Shown piece after piece: positions 1 to 7,942 of a stretch of DNA of 64,000 nucleotides. This DNA comes from Methylosinus sp. PW1. Its GTDB lineage: Bacteria > Pseudomonadota > Alphaproteobacteria > Rhizobiales > Beijerinckiaceae. Location of the stretch: NCBI RefSeq assembly GCF_000745215.1, contig NZ_JQNK01000008.1, positions 62,001 to 126,000 on the forward strand, in the 5' to 3' direction. Numbering within the stretch: the first letter of the stretch is position 1; each line of letters opens with the position of its first letter. The position numbers and the translations under genes are program-made. Under the pieces are notes generated by a model. The model saw only the letters and a list, made by a program, of their open reading frames with translations, was not told the DNA's origin and ran no database searches.

Positions 1-477
1 GATGTTGATCGCGGCGTCGGTGACGAGCAGCGGCTTGCAGTAATTGGGCACGTCGAGAACGAAGACATGGCTGACGCGCCGCTCGGTGCGCAGGCCCGTC
101 CCTTCGCGCACCACGGCGCCCATCAGCTCGTCGGTGTGGAGCGACCCTTTCATCAGCGCCCCGAGCTCGCCGCGCCGCACCAGCTCGACGGCGGCGTCGG
201 CGGCGGCGTGGCTATGCGGCGCGTCGACGATCTCGACGCCCTCGAGCGAGAGGGCGGCCGCTGCGGCTGCGGCCGCGATCTTGGCGCGCGGCCCGACCAG
301 AACGGGAGTGATGAGTCCCTGATCGCGCGCAGCGAGCGCGCCTTGCACGGAAACCGTGTCGCAAGGATGCACGACGCCGATGCGAATGGGGCGCAGCGCG
401 CGGCATCGCTCGAGCAGCGACTCGAAATACAGGCCGCAAGGCGCGCCGGAGGCCGCGACATCGCGCCGAAACAGCAT
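1..477 (-). CDS. Phosphate acetyl/butyryltransferase-like protein (partial, C-terminus outside window)
   Basis: Reading from 477 down past the window edge gives 159 residues of an uninterrupted frame. It resembles the phosphotransacetylase fold family (Pta/Ptb and the Pta-like half of enoyl-CoA hydratase/Pta fusions), which moves acyl groups between CoA and phosphate. Recognisable pieces are a GLITPVLVGP-type loop near residue 60, a VRRGELGALMKGSLHTDELM stretch around residue 105 and a VSHVFVLDVP segment near residue 140. The start is chosen because AAGGAGGTCCG lies just in front of the ATG. It is 34 bp downstream of the nitrogenase-associated gene on the same strand, so co-transcription is likely. 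Family is fairly clear, exact acyl substrate is not. Confidence 0.75.
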   Translation of the reverse strand, partial: MLFRRDVAASGAPCGLYFESLLERCRALRPIRIGVVHPCDTVSVQGALAARDQGLITPVLVGPRAKIAAAAAAAALSLEGVEIVDAPHSHAAADAAVELVRRGELGALMKGSLHTDELMGAVVREGTGLRTERRVSHVFVLDVPNYCKPLLVTDAAINI

Positions 478-511
478 CGGACCTCCTTGCGACCTTCGCT
501 CGCTCCCGCAA

Positions 512-955
512 TCAGTCGGCGGGCGCGGCTCCCGCCTCGCTCTCGGCGCGTAGCGCCGCCGCTTCCGTCCGCACGCAAGTGTCGCTCACCCGCTTCTCGG
601 TCGGCTGCAGCCCGATCCAGGCGCCGATCCGCTCGGGATCGAAGCCCGCCTCGCAGCGGCCGCCGACCTTGATGAGCGGTCTGCGGATCAATATTGGATC
701 GATGATCATCATGACCAGCGCCGCTTGCGGCGTGATGGTCTCTATGTCGATCTCGCCGGATTTGACGCGGGGCGCCGCGAGATTGAACCACTCGCGCACC
801 GGCGTCTCGCCGAAATAAGGCCGCAGGCTGGAGACGCTCCAAGGCTCGGCGAGCAGATTGCGCACCTGCAGCGCATGGCCGGAGGAGAGCAGCAGAGCCT
901 TTTGGCGCGCGTTTCCGGCGCAGCCGGGTTTCTCGTAGAAGATAACGTCGGCCAT
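512..955 (-). CDS. ArsC/Spx-fold nitrogenase-associated protein (NifO-like)
   Basis: A 147-residue protein with a thioredoxin-like ArsC fold. It opens with a strand and a Cys loop (FYEKPGCAGNARQK) as in the nitrogenase-associated family also called NifO, and contains the RRPLIKVGGRCEAGF motif near residue 90 that matches the ArsC-family (R)RPL signature. The family is found near nif genes in diazotrophs and is thought to help keep nitrogenase or its FeMo-cofactor function, though its biochemistry is poorly known. The second active-site Cys of the classical CX2C pair is absent, so it is unlikely to be a true arsenate reductase. AGGTGG precedes the ATG by about 5 bases. The C-terminal 20 residues are Ala/Glu-rich and variable. 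Confidence 0.8.
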   Translation of the reverse strand: MADVIFYEKPGCAGNARQKALLLSSGHALQVRNLLAEPWSVSSLRPYFGETPVREWFNLAAPRVKSGEIDIETITPQAALVMMIIDPILIRRPLIKVGGRCEAGFDPERIGAWIGLQPTEKRVSDTCVRTEAAALRAESEAGAAPAD

Positions 956-1119
956 ACGCCACCTCGAAGAGCGACTACCGAAGAAGGAGCTTTGTCTCTT
1001 TTATAGCGCATTTTTGTGCGCTGCGGAACGGCCGTGATTCGTTCGGGAGGAGAATTTTAACGAATCAGAAACCATTAGCGGTGAAGCGCCGATAACGACG
1101 CGTCTTTACGTAGAAGGGC

Positions 1120-1145
1120 GTGACGCGCCGATGACAGCGCGTCAC
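1120..1145. terminator. Perfect 9-bp inverted repeat, probable terminator or regulatory hairpin
   Basis: GTGACGCGC (1120-1128) and GCGCGTCAC (1137-1145) form a 9-bp stem with an 8-base loop. It lies in the 280-bp gap between two minus-strand genes, after the peptidase gene start and before the NifO-like stretch's promoter. There is no T-run, so a Rho-independent role is doubtful. The rest of the gap holds no gene. Confidence 0.4.
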
Positions 1146-1235
1146 GCGAAGCGGCGGGCCGCGCGTTTCATAAAGAGGCAGGCCGCTCCAGGATGGCGCG
1201 GTCGCTTCATAGAGAGGAAAGTGAGAAGGCCGCGT

Positions 1236-2012
1236 CTATTCGGTCACGCCGAATTTATGTAAATGCGCGCCATGCGTGGAGAGCCAGCCCTCGGCGCGAT
1301 CCGTCTCGGCGCAGAGGCGCCGCGTCAGCGCCCAGAAACGATCCGAATGATCGAGATATTCGAGATGCGCGACCTCATGCGCGGCGAGATAGTCGAGCAC
1401 GAAAGCGGGCGCCATTATGAGCCGCCAGGAGAAATTCAGCGAGCCCGACGCCGAGCAGGAGCCCCAGCGGCTCACCGTGTCGCGCAATCCGACGCTGCGC
1501 GCGGGCAGGCCGAGCGCGCGCGTGTGGCGCTCCACCGCCGCCTCGAGATCGTGGCGCGCCTCGCGTTTCAGAAAATCGACGATGCGGCGATGCACATGTT
1601 CCTCGCGGCCGGCGACGCAGAGATCGAAACCGTCGCAGAGCGCCGTGTCGAGAGCGAAACGCGTCTCCGTCCATACGGTCCCACGCGCGCTGGGGCGATG
1701 CGCGATGGAATGGTCCACGCCGCGGAGCGGCACGACGGCGCCGTCGCGAAAGGGGATCGTGTCCGGCAGGCGATTGAGCCGCGCGGCGATCCAGGCGGCG
1801 TGACGCTCGGTGAACTCGCGCGCCTCACGTAAGGAGGCGCGCGCGGGCATTGTGAGCACAGCGTCGCGCGCAGCGAAGCGCACGCGCAGCGTGAAGCGCC
1901 GCGCGCTGCGCAGACGGCGCAGCGAGACGGTGAGCGTCTCGCCCGCATGTGTGAGTGTCAGGGCGGTGGAGCCCGCGGCTTTCGCGAGCCCGTCGCGTCG
2001 AAGACGAAGCAT
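1236..2012 (-). CDS. YgjP-type (DUF45) zinc metallopeptidase
   Basis: A 258-residue member of the YgjP/SprT-like M48-related family. The hallmark RWGSCSASGSLNFSWRLIMA stretch near residue 180 is followed by the gluzincin site AAHEVAHLEYLDHSDRFW near residue 212. The two His and the Glu of HEVAH plus the His of LDHS would bind and use zinc. The substrate is unknown in the family; the genes are common in alphaproteobacteria as single units. Length is typical (about 230-260). The ATG at 2012 begins MLRLRRDG; no strong ribosome site is seen, so a start a few codons further in is possible. Confidence 0.85.
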   Translation of the reverse strand: MLRLRRDGLAKAAGSTALTLTHAGETLTVSLRRLRSARRFTLRVRFAARDAVLTMPARASLREAREFTERHAAWIAARLNRLPDTIPFRDGAVVPLRGVDHSIAHRPSARGTVWTETRFALDTALCDGFDLCVAGREEHVHRRIVDFLKREARHDLEAAVERHTRALGLPARSVGLRDTVSRWGSCSASGSLNFSWRLIMAPAFVLDYLAAHEVAHLEYLDHSDRFWALTRRLCAETDRAEGWLSTHGAHLHKFGVTE

Positions 2013-2130
2013 GATTCGATGCTAACGCAAAGCCGCGCCGAGTCGCGACAGGGAAGTTCGCGACCTACACAAAAAAATCTCGGCTGTGTCGTTTTTGCGT
2101 CTCTGTGTCTTCGCGTCTCGGCGTCGCGCG

Positions 2131-2757
2131 TCACATATAGCGCTCGAGATCGCGCGCGGCCTCGGCGGGCTTGCGTCCCACATTGAAGGAGCTGACGAAG
2201 CGGCCGTTCTTGTCCATCAGATAGACGACGGTCGTATGGTCGACCGCATAGTCCTCGCCGCTTTCCGCAGCCTTCTTCGAATAGATGCGATATTCCTTCA
2301 GCATCGGATCGAGCTGCGCGCGCTCGCCGGAGACGCCGACGATGCGCGGATCGAAATTGGAGAGATAGTCCTTGAGCACGGCGGGCGTGTCGCGCTCGGG
2401 ATCGACGGTCACGAACAGAGCGCCGGCGTTGGCCTTCGGCCCCAGCGCGCGCAGCACCTCGGAAATCTCGAACAGAGTGGTGTGGCAGATGTCCGGGCAA
2501 TGCGTGTAGCCGAAGAAGACGAGGAAGGGCCTGCCGAGAAAGTCCTTCTCGGTGACTGTCTGGCCATTATGCGCGACGAGCTGGAACGGCCCGCCGATGG
2601 CGGAGGCGGGCGGCGGCGGCGGCTTGAGGCTGGTGAACGCCACCAATGCGGCGAAGGCCGCGAGAAAGACTCCGCCGATCGCGAAGAGAGGCAGCTTGGG
2701 AAGGTCGCGGCCCTTGGCGCGACCCTTTTGCGAACTCTTGGCGTAGCTCTTTGACAT
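2131..2757 (-). CDS. SCO1/SenC family copper chaperone
   Basis: A 208-residue protein with a basic N-terminus and one membrane anchor (about residues 25-45, LPLFAIGGVFLAAFAALVAF), then a periplasmic thioredoxin-like domain. The copper site is visible as YTHCPDICHTTL near residue 90 (CX3C) with the distal His in AVDHTTVVYLMD near residue 172. SCO proteins deliver copper to the CuA centre of cytochrome oxidase or reduce its cysteines. No oxidase genes lie next to it in this window, so its partner is inferred. Complete and of normal length. Confidence 0.9.
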   Translation of the reverse strand: MSKSYAKSSQKGRAKGRDLPKLPLFAIGGVFLAAFAALVAFTSLKPPPPPASAIGGPFQLVAHNGQTVTEKDFLGRPFLVFFGYTHCPDICHTTLFEISEVLRALGPKANAGALFVTVDPERDTPAVLKDYLSNFDPRIVGVSGERAQLDPMLKEYRIYSKKAAESGEDYAVDHTTVVYLMDKNGRFVSSFNVGRKPAEAARDLERYM

Positions 2758-3086
2758 GCGTTTCTTCCCGAAGATATGGCGTCGTTTCTCGTTTATCGCC
2801 GCGGCCGAGTAGATCGCGGCGCGTCGCGATCATCGGCGGCTCTGTAGAGCGGCTGGGCCGGGCGGCGGCGATCTCGCGTGACGCTCCTCTCTATGCGCGG
2901 AACTTAGCCTGCGGAGGAGCGTTCGCCAAGCGTCACAGCAGAGCGTCACAGCAGAGTGGCGCGGCGGAGCGAGGCCGTCGCCGCGGCGCCGCGTCGCAGC
3001 ACGCCTTACGAAATCGCCCGCGGCGGCGACGGCCGGATATATAATGTCGGCGCATCGATTCTCCCATTGAGCGCAGGCGCGAGAAC
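2758..3086. other. Intergenic region between divergent genes
   Basis: This 329-bp gap separates the SCO gene and the HerA-like gene, which are transcribed away from each other, so it should hold both promoters. I see no gene in it. The only distinct structure is the short tandem repeat noted separately. Confidence 0.5.
2929..2954. repeat. Two tandem copies of a 13-bp unit
   Basis: The unit AGCGTCACAGCAG occurs twice back to back (2929-2941, 2942-2954). It lies in the divergent promoter gap between the SCO gene and the HerA-like gene and could be a direct-repeat binding site, or slippage. Confidence 0.6.
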
Positions 3087-4634
3087 ATGAGCGACGATCC
3101 GAACGCCAGCCCCGGAAAAATCCTCGTCGGCGCGAGCGCCGACGGCGTTTATAGTTACCTTACCCTTTCCGTCGGCAATCGACACGGCCTCATCGCCGGC
3201 GCGACCGGCGGCGGCAAGACAGTGACGCTGCAAAAGCTCGCCGAAGGCTTCTCCAATGCGGGGACCGCCGTCTTTCTCGCCGATGTGAAAGGCGATCTCG
3301 CCGGCCTGTCGCAGCCCGGCGAGATGCGCCAGGCCTTTGTCGATCGTTCGCTCGAGATCGGCCTCGCCTATGCGGTGGACCGTTTCCCCGTCGTGTTCTG
3401 GGATTTGTTCGGCGAGCAGGGGCATCCGGTGCGCGCCACCATTTCCGAAATGGGGCCGCTGCTGCTCGCGCGCCTGCTCGAGCTCAATGACGTTCAAGAG
3501 GGCGTGCTCAATGTGACGTTCCGCGTCGCCGACGAGCAGGGGCTCTTGCTGCTGGACCTCAAGGATCTGCGCGCCGCGCTCACCTATGTCGCCGACAATG
3601 CGGGCTCTTTGAAGACGAAATACGGCAATGTCGCGCCCGCGACCGTCGGCGCCATTCAGCGCCAGCTGCTGGTGCTGGAGACGCAAGGGGCCGAGAAATT
3701 CTTCGGCGAGCCGGCGCTCGACATTTCCGATTTTCTGCGCGTCGATCGCGACGGCCGGGGCGTCATCAATATACTCGCCGCCGACAAGCTGATGCGCTCG
3801 CCGCGGCTCTACGCCACTTTCCTGCTGTGGCTCTTGTCGGAGCTGTTCGAGCAGCTGCCGGAGGTCGGCGATCTCGCGCAGCCCAAGCTCGTCTTCTTCT
3901 TCGACGAGGCGCATCTCCTCTTCGACGATGCGCCCAAGGCGCTGCTGACGGCGATCGAGCAAGTGGTGCGGCTCATCCGCTCCAAGGGCGTCGGCGTTTA
4001 TTTCGTCACGCAAAATCCGCTGGATGTGCCGGACAGCGTGCTCGGCCAGCTCGGCAATCGCGTGCAGCATGCGCTGCGCGCCTTCACCCCGCGCGACCAG
4101 AAAGCCGTGCGCGCGGCGGCGGAGACCTTCCGCCAAAATCCGGCCTTCGACACGGCGGAAGCGATCATGCAGCTCTCCGTCGGCGAGGCGCTCGTCTCCA
4201 TGCTCGACGCCAAGGGCAAGCCGGAGATCGTCGATCGCGTGCTGATCGCGCCGCCCGCCTCGCGCGTCGGGCCGATCACCGCCGAGGAGCGCGCCGCCGT
4301 GCTGGCGGAGAGCGCGCTGCGCGGCAAATACGACATGCCCATCGATCGCGAATCGGCCTTTGAAATATTGCAGAAGCGCGCCGAGGGCCATTTGAGCTCG
4401 GCCGGCGCCGGCCCCGCCCGGCCCGAGGCGCAGACGACGCAGGCGAGCGCCGGCGGCGGTCTCATCGGCACGCTCGGCGGCGTGGTCGGCGGATTGTTCA
4501 AGCGCGAGAATCCCAAGCGCATGTCCACCGGCGAGCTGGCCATGCGCTCGGCGGTGCAATCGGCGGCGCGCTCCATCGGCACGCAGATCGCGAAGGAAGT
4601 GCTGCGCGGCGTGCTGGGCGGGATATCGCGCTGA
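3087..4634 (+). CDS. HerA-like (DUF853) ATPase
   Basis: A 515-residue ATPase of the DUF853/HerA-helicase-like family. Walker A is GATGGGKT near residue 39, after a GLIAG strand; Walker B is [12 protein letters not shown] near residue 272; a sensor-like [27 protein letters not shown] segment follows near residue 305. HerA relatives form hexamers that pump DNA. This subfamily lacks a nearby NurA nuclease and its role is unknown. The C-terminal 90 residues contain a Gly-rich segment ([19 protein letters not shown]) that is typical of the family. It appears to be transcribed alone. Confidence 0.85.
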   Translation: MSDDPNASPGKILVGASADGVYSYLTLSVGNRHGLIAGATGGGKTVTLQKLAEGFSNAGTAVFLADVKGDLAGLSQPGEMRQAFVDRSLEIGLAYAVDRFPVVFWDLFGEQGHPVRATISEMGPLLLARLLELNDVQEGVLNVTFRVADEQGLLLLDLKDLRAALTYVADNAGSLKTKYGNVAPATVGAIQRQLLVLETQGAEKFFGEPALDISDFLRVDRDGRGVINILAADKLMRSPRLYATFLLWLLSELFEQLPEVGDLAQPKLVFFFDEAHLLFDDAPKALLTAIEQVVRLIRSKGVGVYFVTQNPLDVPDSVLGQLGNRVQHALRAFTPRDQKAVRAAAETFRQNPAFDTAEAIMQLSVGEALVSMLDAKGKPEIVDRVLIAPPASRVGPITAEERAAVLAESALRGKYDMPIDRESAFEILQKRAEGHLSSAGAGPARPEAQTTQASAGGGLIGTLGGVVGGLFKRENPKRMSTGELAMRSAVQSAARSIGTQIAKEVLRGVLGGISR

Positions 4635-4748
4635 TGGACGACGCTCTATGGCGCGATCGACCAGACCGGAAAATCCGCCTTCGCATCTTTCAGATCGATG
4701 GTCGGCACGCAATGCTCATTGAATCGTCCATATATAGAGTCGCATATA

Positions 4749-5558
4749 ATGCTCCGCCCACAGGCCTGGTTGAGAAAGAAATGGCTGCGGCGCGCTTTGC
4801 GCGATTATCCGCTCTATGATCCGCCGCACAAGGTGGAGGAGCGGCTGCTCTCGCGGGAGCAGGCGGCCGAGAATTTCGACTATTTCATGAGCGTGCGCCA
4901 TGAACGCGTCGCTTATTTTCGGGAGTGGCTGCGCCGTTATTTCTGCGTCTCCATCTGGCCGGACGAGAAAGGTGTCAGGGCGCTCAATCGCTGGGGCAAT
5001 AAATTTGCGGGGTTGCTCGTTCTCGTGGGGCCGGACGGCTATCCGACGGGTTCATACTACACCTACGACCCGCCGTGGACGGGCGAGAACACCGGCTACA
5101 ATGTGATCTTCGACATGGGAATCACAACCGGCGAATTCATCATCGGCAATTGCCCGAATCTGCATTGGGATTTCGATCCGATCTCGCCGGTGCTGCCGCG
5201 CAGGGCCGAGAAGCTGAAGCAGTCGGCAGGCATGGGTTTCCAGAGGCCGAGGCTGACTGGTTTCGACGATCCGGTTTCGGAAGGCGTGCCTCTGCATAAC
5301 GCCTATGGGTTTGCGCGGCAAATGCTGAGCAATATGGTCACGGTCGAGGGTTATCGCAGATATAGCGGCCGTCCGCGTGGTATGCGGCGGATGACCCGCG
5401 ACCAGCTTCTGAGTGGATTCACGGCGACGATACGCATCTACCCGTCCGGTGACCTGGGCGGCGAGATTGACGAGCTGCGGCGACATATGGAGCCACAAGA
5501 ATATTTGAAATTCGTCGACAGGATATCGGTCGAAGAGGAAGACGACGACGATGAGTGA
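4749..5558 (+). CDS. Hypothetical protein with acidic C-terminal tail
   Basis: About 269 residues beginning MLRPQAWLRKKW; an alternative ATG lies at 4698. I do not recognise a family. It is rich in Trp, Tyr and Arg, with no signal peptide or membrane segment. The centre contains GYPTGSYYTYDPPWTGENTGYNVIFDMG in pieces, suggesting a beta-rich fold, and the C-terminus ends in an acidic run (EEEDDDDE). Codon use matches the chromosome except for more ATA/TAT around the start, which is AT-rich (TATATAGAGTCGCATATA) and may carry the promoter. It lies 114 bp after the HerA-like gene and converges on the minus-strand membrane gene. Confidence 0.55.
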   Translation: MLRPQAWLRKKWLRRALRDYPLYDPPHKVEERLLSREQAAENFDYFMSVRHERVAYFREWLRRYFCVSIWPDEKGVRALNRWGNKFAGLLVLVGPDGYPTGSYYTYDPPWTGENTGYNVIFDMGITTGEFIIGNCPNLHWDFDPISPVLPRRAEKLKQSAGMGFQRPRLTGFDDPVSEGVPLHNAYGFARQMLSNMVTVEGYRRYSGRPRGMRRMTRDQLLSGFTATIRIYPSGDLGGEIDELRRHMEPQEYLKFVDRISVEEEDDDDE

Positions 5559-5575
5559 CGATAACGCGGCGATAT

Positions 5576-6055
5576 TCACATAAGCCCTTGCGGCCGCTCT
5601 CCGCGCGGCTCTCGCCCGCGCATGGCGATCAGCCAATAGATCGTCCCCGTCAAAGCCCCGGCGAGAAAGAACAGCAGCGTGAAGCGCCCCTCGGCCGGGC
5701 TCGCCTCGATAAAGCGTCCGCTCCCGCGCGCGGCGCGGAGTATCGTCGGCGCGGCGGCGGCGAGCAGGGCCGTCGCCCCGGCGTACCAGGTGTAGGCGCG
5801 CGCTCCGGCGATCTCGCCGACGAGCGCCACAATGGCGAGCGGCGCCGCGCAGGCGGCGATCCCCATGGCCCAGAGCAGATAGCCGAAGGCCGCCGCGACA
5901 TCATCGGGCTCGGCCGAGAACAGCGCGCCCATGGCCAAGGACGAGCCGGCCTCGCGCGTCGCGGGATCGCTGAGCGCGGCGATGGGCAGGAAGATCATGC
6001 CCGCGCCGGCGGCGAGCACGAAGGCGAAAGAGACGACGAGGAGGCGACGCAGCAT
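5576..6055 (-). CDS. Hypothetical inner-membrane protein, about four membrane segments
   Basis: A 159-residue hydrophobic protein. Likely helices are at about residues 4-28, 55-80, 83-105 and 125-145. The N-terminus MLRRLLVVSFAFVLAAG could also act as a signal anchor. No catalytic motif is visible and I do not recognise the family. It starts 15 bp after the stop codon of the interrupted HNH gene on the same strand, so before the island inserted it was probably the second gene of an HNH operon and may now depend on a promoter inside the island. Confidence 0.6.
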   Translation of the reverse strand: MLRRLLVVSFAFVLAAGAGMIFLPIAALSDPATREAGSSLAMGALFSAEPDDVAAAFGYLLWAMGIAACAAPLAIVALVGEIAGARAYTWYAGATALLAAAAPTILRAARGSGRFIEASPAEGRFTLLFFLAGALTGTIYWLIAMRGREPRGERPQGLM

Positions 6056-6070
6056 GTGGCTCGATTGCGA

Positions 6071-6268
6071 TCAGGGCTCCAGCACCGAATCCCAATAGAG
6101 ATAATCGAGCCAGCTCTCATGGAGATAATTGGGCGGGAACAGCCGCCCATTGCGGTGGAGATCGGCGACGCTCGGCTGAAAAGGCGGCTGGGCCGGCAGC
6201 ATATGCGCCTCATGCGGCAGCCGGTCGGCCTTGCGCAGATTGCAGGCCGAGCAGGCGGCGACGACATT
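6071..6268 (-). pseudogene. 3' fragment of a chromosomal HNH endonuclease gene
   Basis: The last 65 or so residues of an HNH endonuclease: NVVAACSACNLRKADR is the end of the HNH metal site and HESWLDYLYWDSVLEP the conserved C-terminus. The same ending (QSWMDFLYWDSELER) is seen in the intact homologue at 20787-21353. The 5' half, ending exactly one or two residues before this piece begins, lies on the same strand at 21.5-21.87 kb. The two halves were separated by insertion of the 15.2-kb island. The open frame that runs on into the island up to 6433 is chimeric and not a native start. Confidence 0.9.
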
Positions 6269-6280
6269 CTCTTCTATGGG

Positions 6281-6425
6281 GGTTAAAGCGATATATTGCA
6301 ACTCGCACTCCCTGCCGAAAAGCCACGATTTTGCGGGCTGTCTCGCCGCCGACATACCCCATGGGCGACCGTTATGGTCCAGCTTGATCCTGCGTTCTTG
6401 GGGGTTGTATATTGCATCGTGTAAC
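6281..6425. other. Left-end candidate recombination sites of the island
   Basis: Two related AT-rich motifs sit between the left edge and the first recombinase: GCGATATATTGCAAC (6288-6302) and TATATTGCATCGTGTAAC (6408-6425). Similar words occur at the right edge (CATATTGTAACC and TATATCGTGTAACC on the minus strand). Such repeated subterminal words are what tyrosine recombinases bind. Apart from the chimeric reading frame there is no gene here. Confidence 0.4.
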
Positions 6426-6471
6426 TCTGACAAGCGATTCGATTTTTCATTTTCGATAGGGCTGCGGGGCG

Positions 6472-7935
6472 ATGGGCAGGTTCCATACTACGGTTTGGGT
6501 GCCGGTGGAGACGCCGCCTGGACAATCGATCCCGCTGATCGTCCTCGACACCGGTCAGATCCTCTACGAAGCGTGGTATTTTTTCCGCGCCGACGGCGTC
6601 CGTGGCCACAGCTCCGCTTGGTTCGAAAAAGCGGCCCGCTTCATCGGCTCCTTCTACGACTATTTCCGCGCCACTCATAAAGGGTCGCTTGGGGACAAAG
6701 CCGACGCGGACGCTTTTATCGACAACTGCATGAGTGCTTTTGCTTACGGCACCGTGCAACCCGACGGCACGGACCCCACGGGGTTGTTTTGGGAGCCTTG
6801 GATGCCGTCGAAGCTCGCTCATGCGAGGAGCGTCCTCAAGGACTTCTGTCGCACTGTCACCGACCTCTGGGGGGAGAAGAACCCGCTTTCCGCCAGCCGC
6901 TTCGCCTTGGCCACGTCATCCGCTTTCGCCCGCGAACAGAAACAACGCCACTCGAAGCTGTTCCACCTCTCGTTCCGAGATGCGGGGAATCACGGGAAGG
7001 TCAAGCCGCTTAATGCCGCGCGCGGCGCGATCGTCGCCCGCAGGGGCAGTGCGAAGGTGTTCCCCAGGAGGCTGATCGGACCGTTGCTGTTCGAGGGGTG
7101 CCTACGTACGCGTCAGGCGAAGGACTTCGGGCACCCGATCGCGAACAAGTACAATCTAACGCTGATGATGGCCCTGACATTGATCGCCGGCGCCGGGCTG
7201 CGGAAGTCCGAAATCTTCCATATGTTTGTGGACGATGTTCGGACGAACAGGGTGCATCTGTACGATCCTGTCCTTGGACAAATCTCTTGGAGGGGAAAGC
7301 GCACCGGCAAACTGGTGTCGGGGCAGCGCACCCAATATCTGGCCGAACAATTCGGGCGAACGCCGAGAAGCAAGCTGCCGTACCACGATAGCGAGCATGC
7401 GGGGTGGAAGTCGATGCTGCTCGATCATGGCGAGCCAGACTTCTATGCCGTCGCCCATTGGATGAACGGCCGGCTTCGGTCCCTTTTCTACCATCTCTAT
7501 CGCATCTATCGCGACCATGTGCGACCGACGGGACTGGACCATCCGTACCTTTTCGTATCGTTGAGCCATCTGGATTTCGGAAGGCCTTGGAGCATCGGCG
7601 CCTTCAACGAAGCCTTCGAGGCGGCCCTCGATCGCATCGGTGAGACGCCCGACGCCAATCGAGGTCTGAACCCGCACGGCTTGCGCCACCTCTATGGACA
7701 GACCCTCGTGGACATGAGCCTGCCGCCCGTGGTGATCCAGCAGGCAATGCACCACAAGAGCATCGAATCCCAACTGGTCTACACGAAGCCATCATTCGAG
7801 CGCATAAAGAATATGCTGGATGCCGCGAGCAATTTCGATTCCGATAACGATTATGTCATTCCACCAAATAACGGAATATTAGATTATCACTGGAAATCTG
7901 ATCCCTTGAATCTTTTTGCCCATTGGAACACATGA
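6472..7935 (+). CDS. gmtY: GmtY-like tyrosine recombinase of the island
   Basis: A 487-residue tyrosine recombinase with a long N-terminal region. Catalytic residues can be picked out: Arg in AGAGLRKSEIFH near residue 243, the HxxR box NPHGLRHLYGQ near 401, His in MHHKS near 424, and the nucleophile Tyr in QLVYTKPS near 436. It is the first of two large recombinases (8-bp gap to the next). Length, order and the companion proteins fit GmtY of Gamma-Mobile-Trio islands, where the trio is thought to drive island integration. A RIT-type or Tn554-type multi-recombinase element is the alternative. The name rests on recall of the family architecture, not on a search. Confidence 0.65.
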   Translation: MGRFHTTVWVPVETPPGQSIPLIVLDTGQILYEAWYFFRADGVRGHSSAWFEKAARFIGSFYDYFRATHKGSLGDKADADAFIDNCMSAFAYGTVQPDGTDPTGLFWEPWMPSKLAHARSVLKDFCRTVTDLWGEKNPLSASRFALATSSAFAREQKQRHSKLFHLSFRDAGNHGKVKPLNAARGAIVARRGSAKVFPRRLIGPLLFEGCLRTRQAKDFGHPIANKYNLTLMMALTLIAGAGLRKSEIFHMFVDDVRTNRVHLYDPVLGQISWRGKRTGKLVSGQRTQYLAEQFGRTPRSKLPYHDSEHAGWKSMLLDHGEPDFYAVAHWMNGRLRSLFYHLYRIYRDHVRPTGLDHPYLFVSLSHLDFGRPWSIGAFNEAFEAALDRIGETPDANRGLNPHGLRHLYGQTLVDMSLPPVVIQQAMHHKSIESQLVYTKPSFERIKNMLDAASNFDSDNDYVIPPNNGILDYHWKSDPLNLFAHWNT

Positions 7936-7942
7936 GCGAGCT

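Noticed and set aside
3006..4712. 568-residue open frame antisense to the HerA-like gene
   Set aside because: Shadow; the plus strand has Walker motifs.
6071..6433. 120-residue open frame taken as a complete small HNH protein
   Set aside because: Its first 50 residues are read from island DNA; only the C-terminal part has homology.
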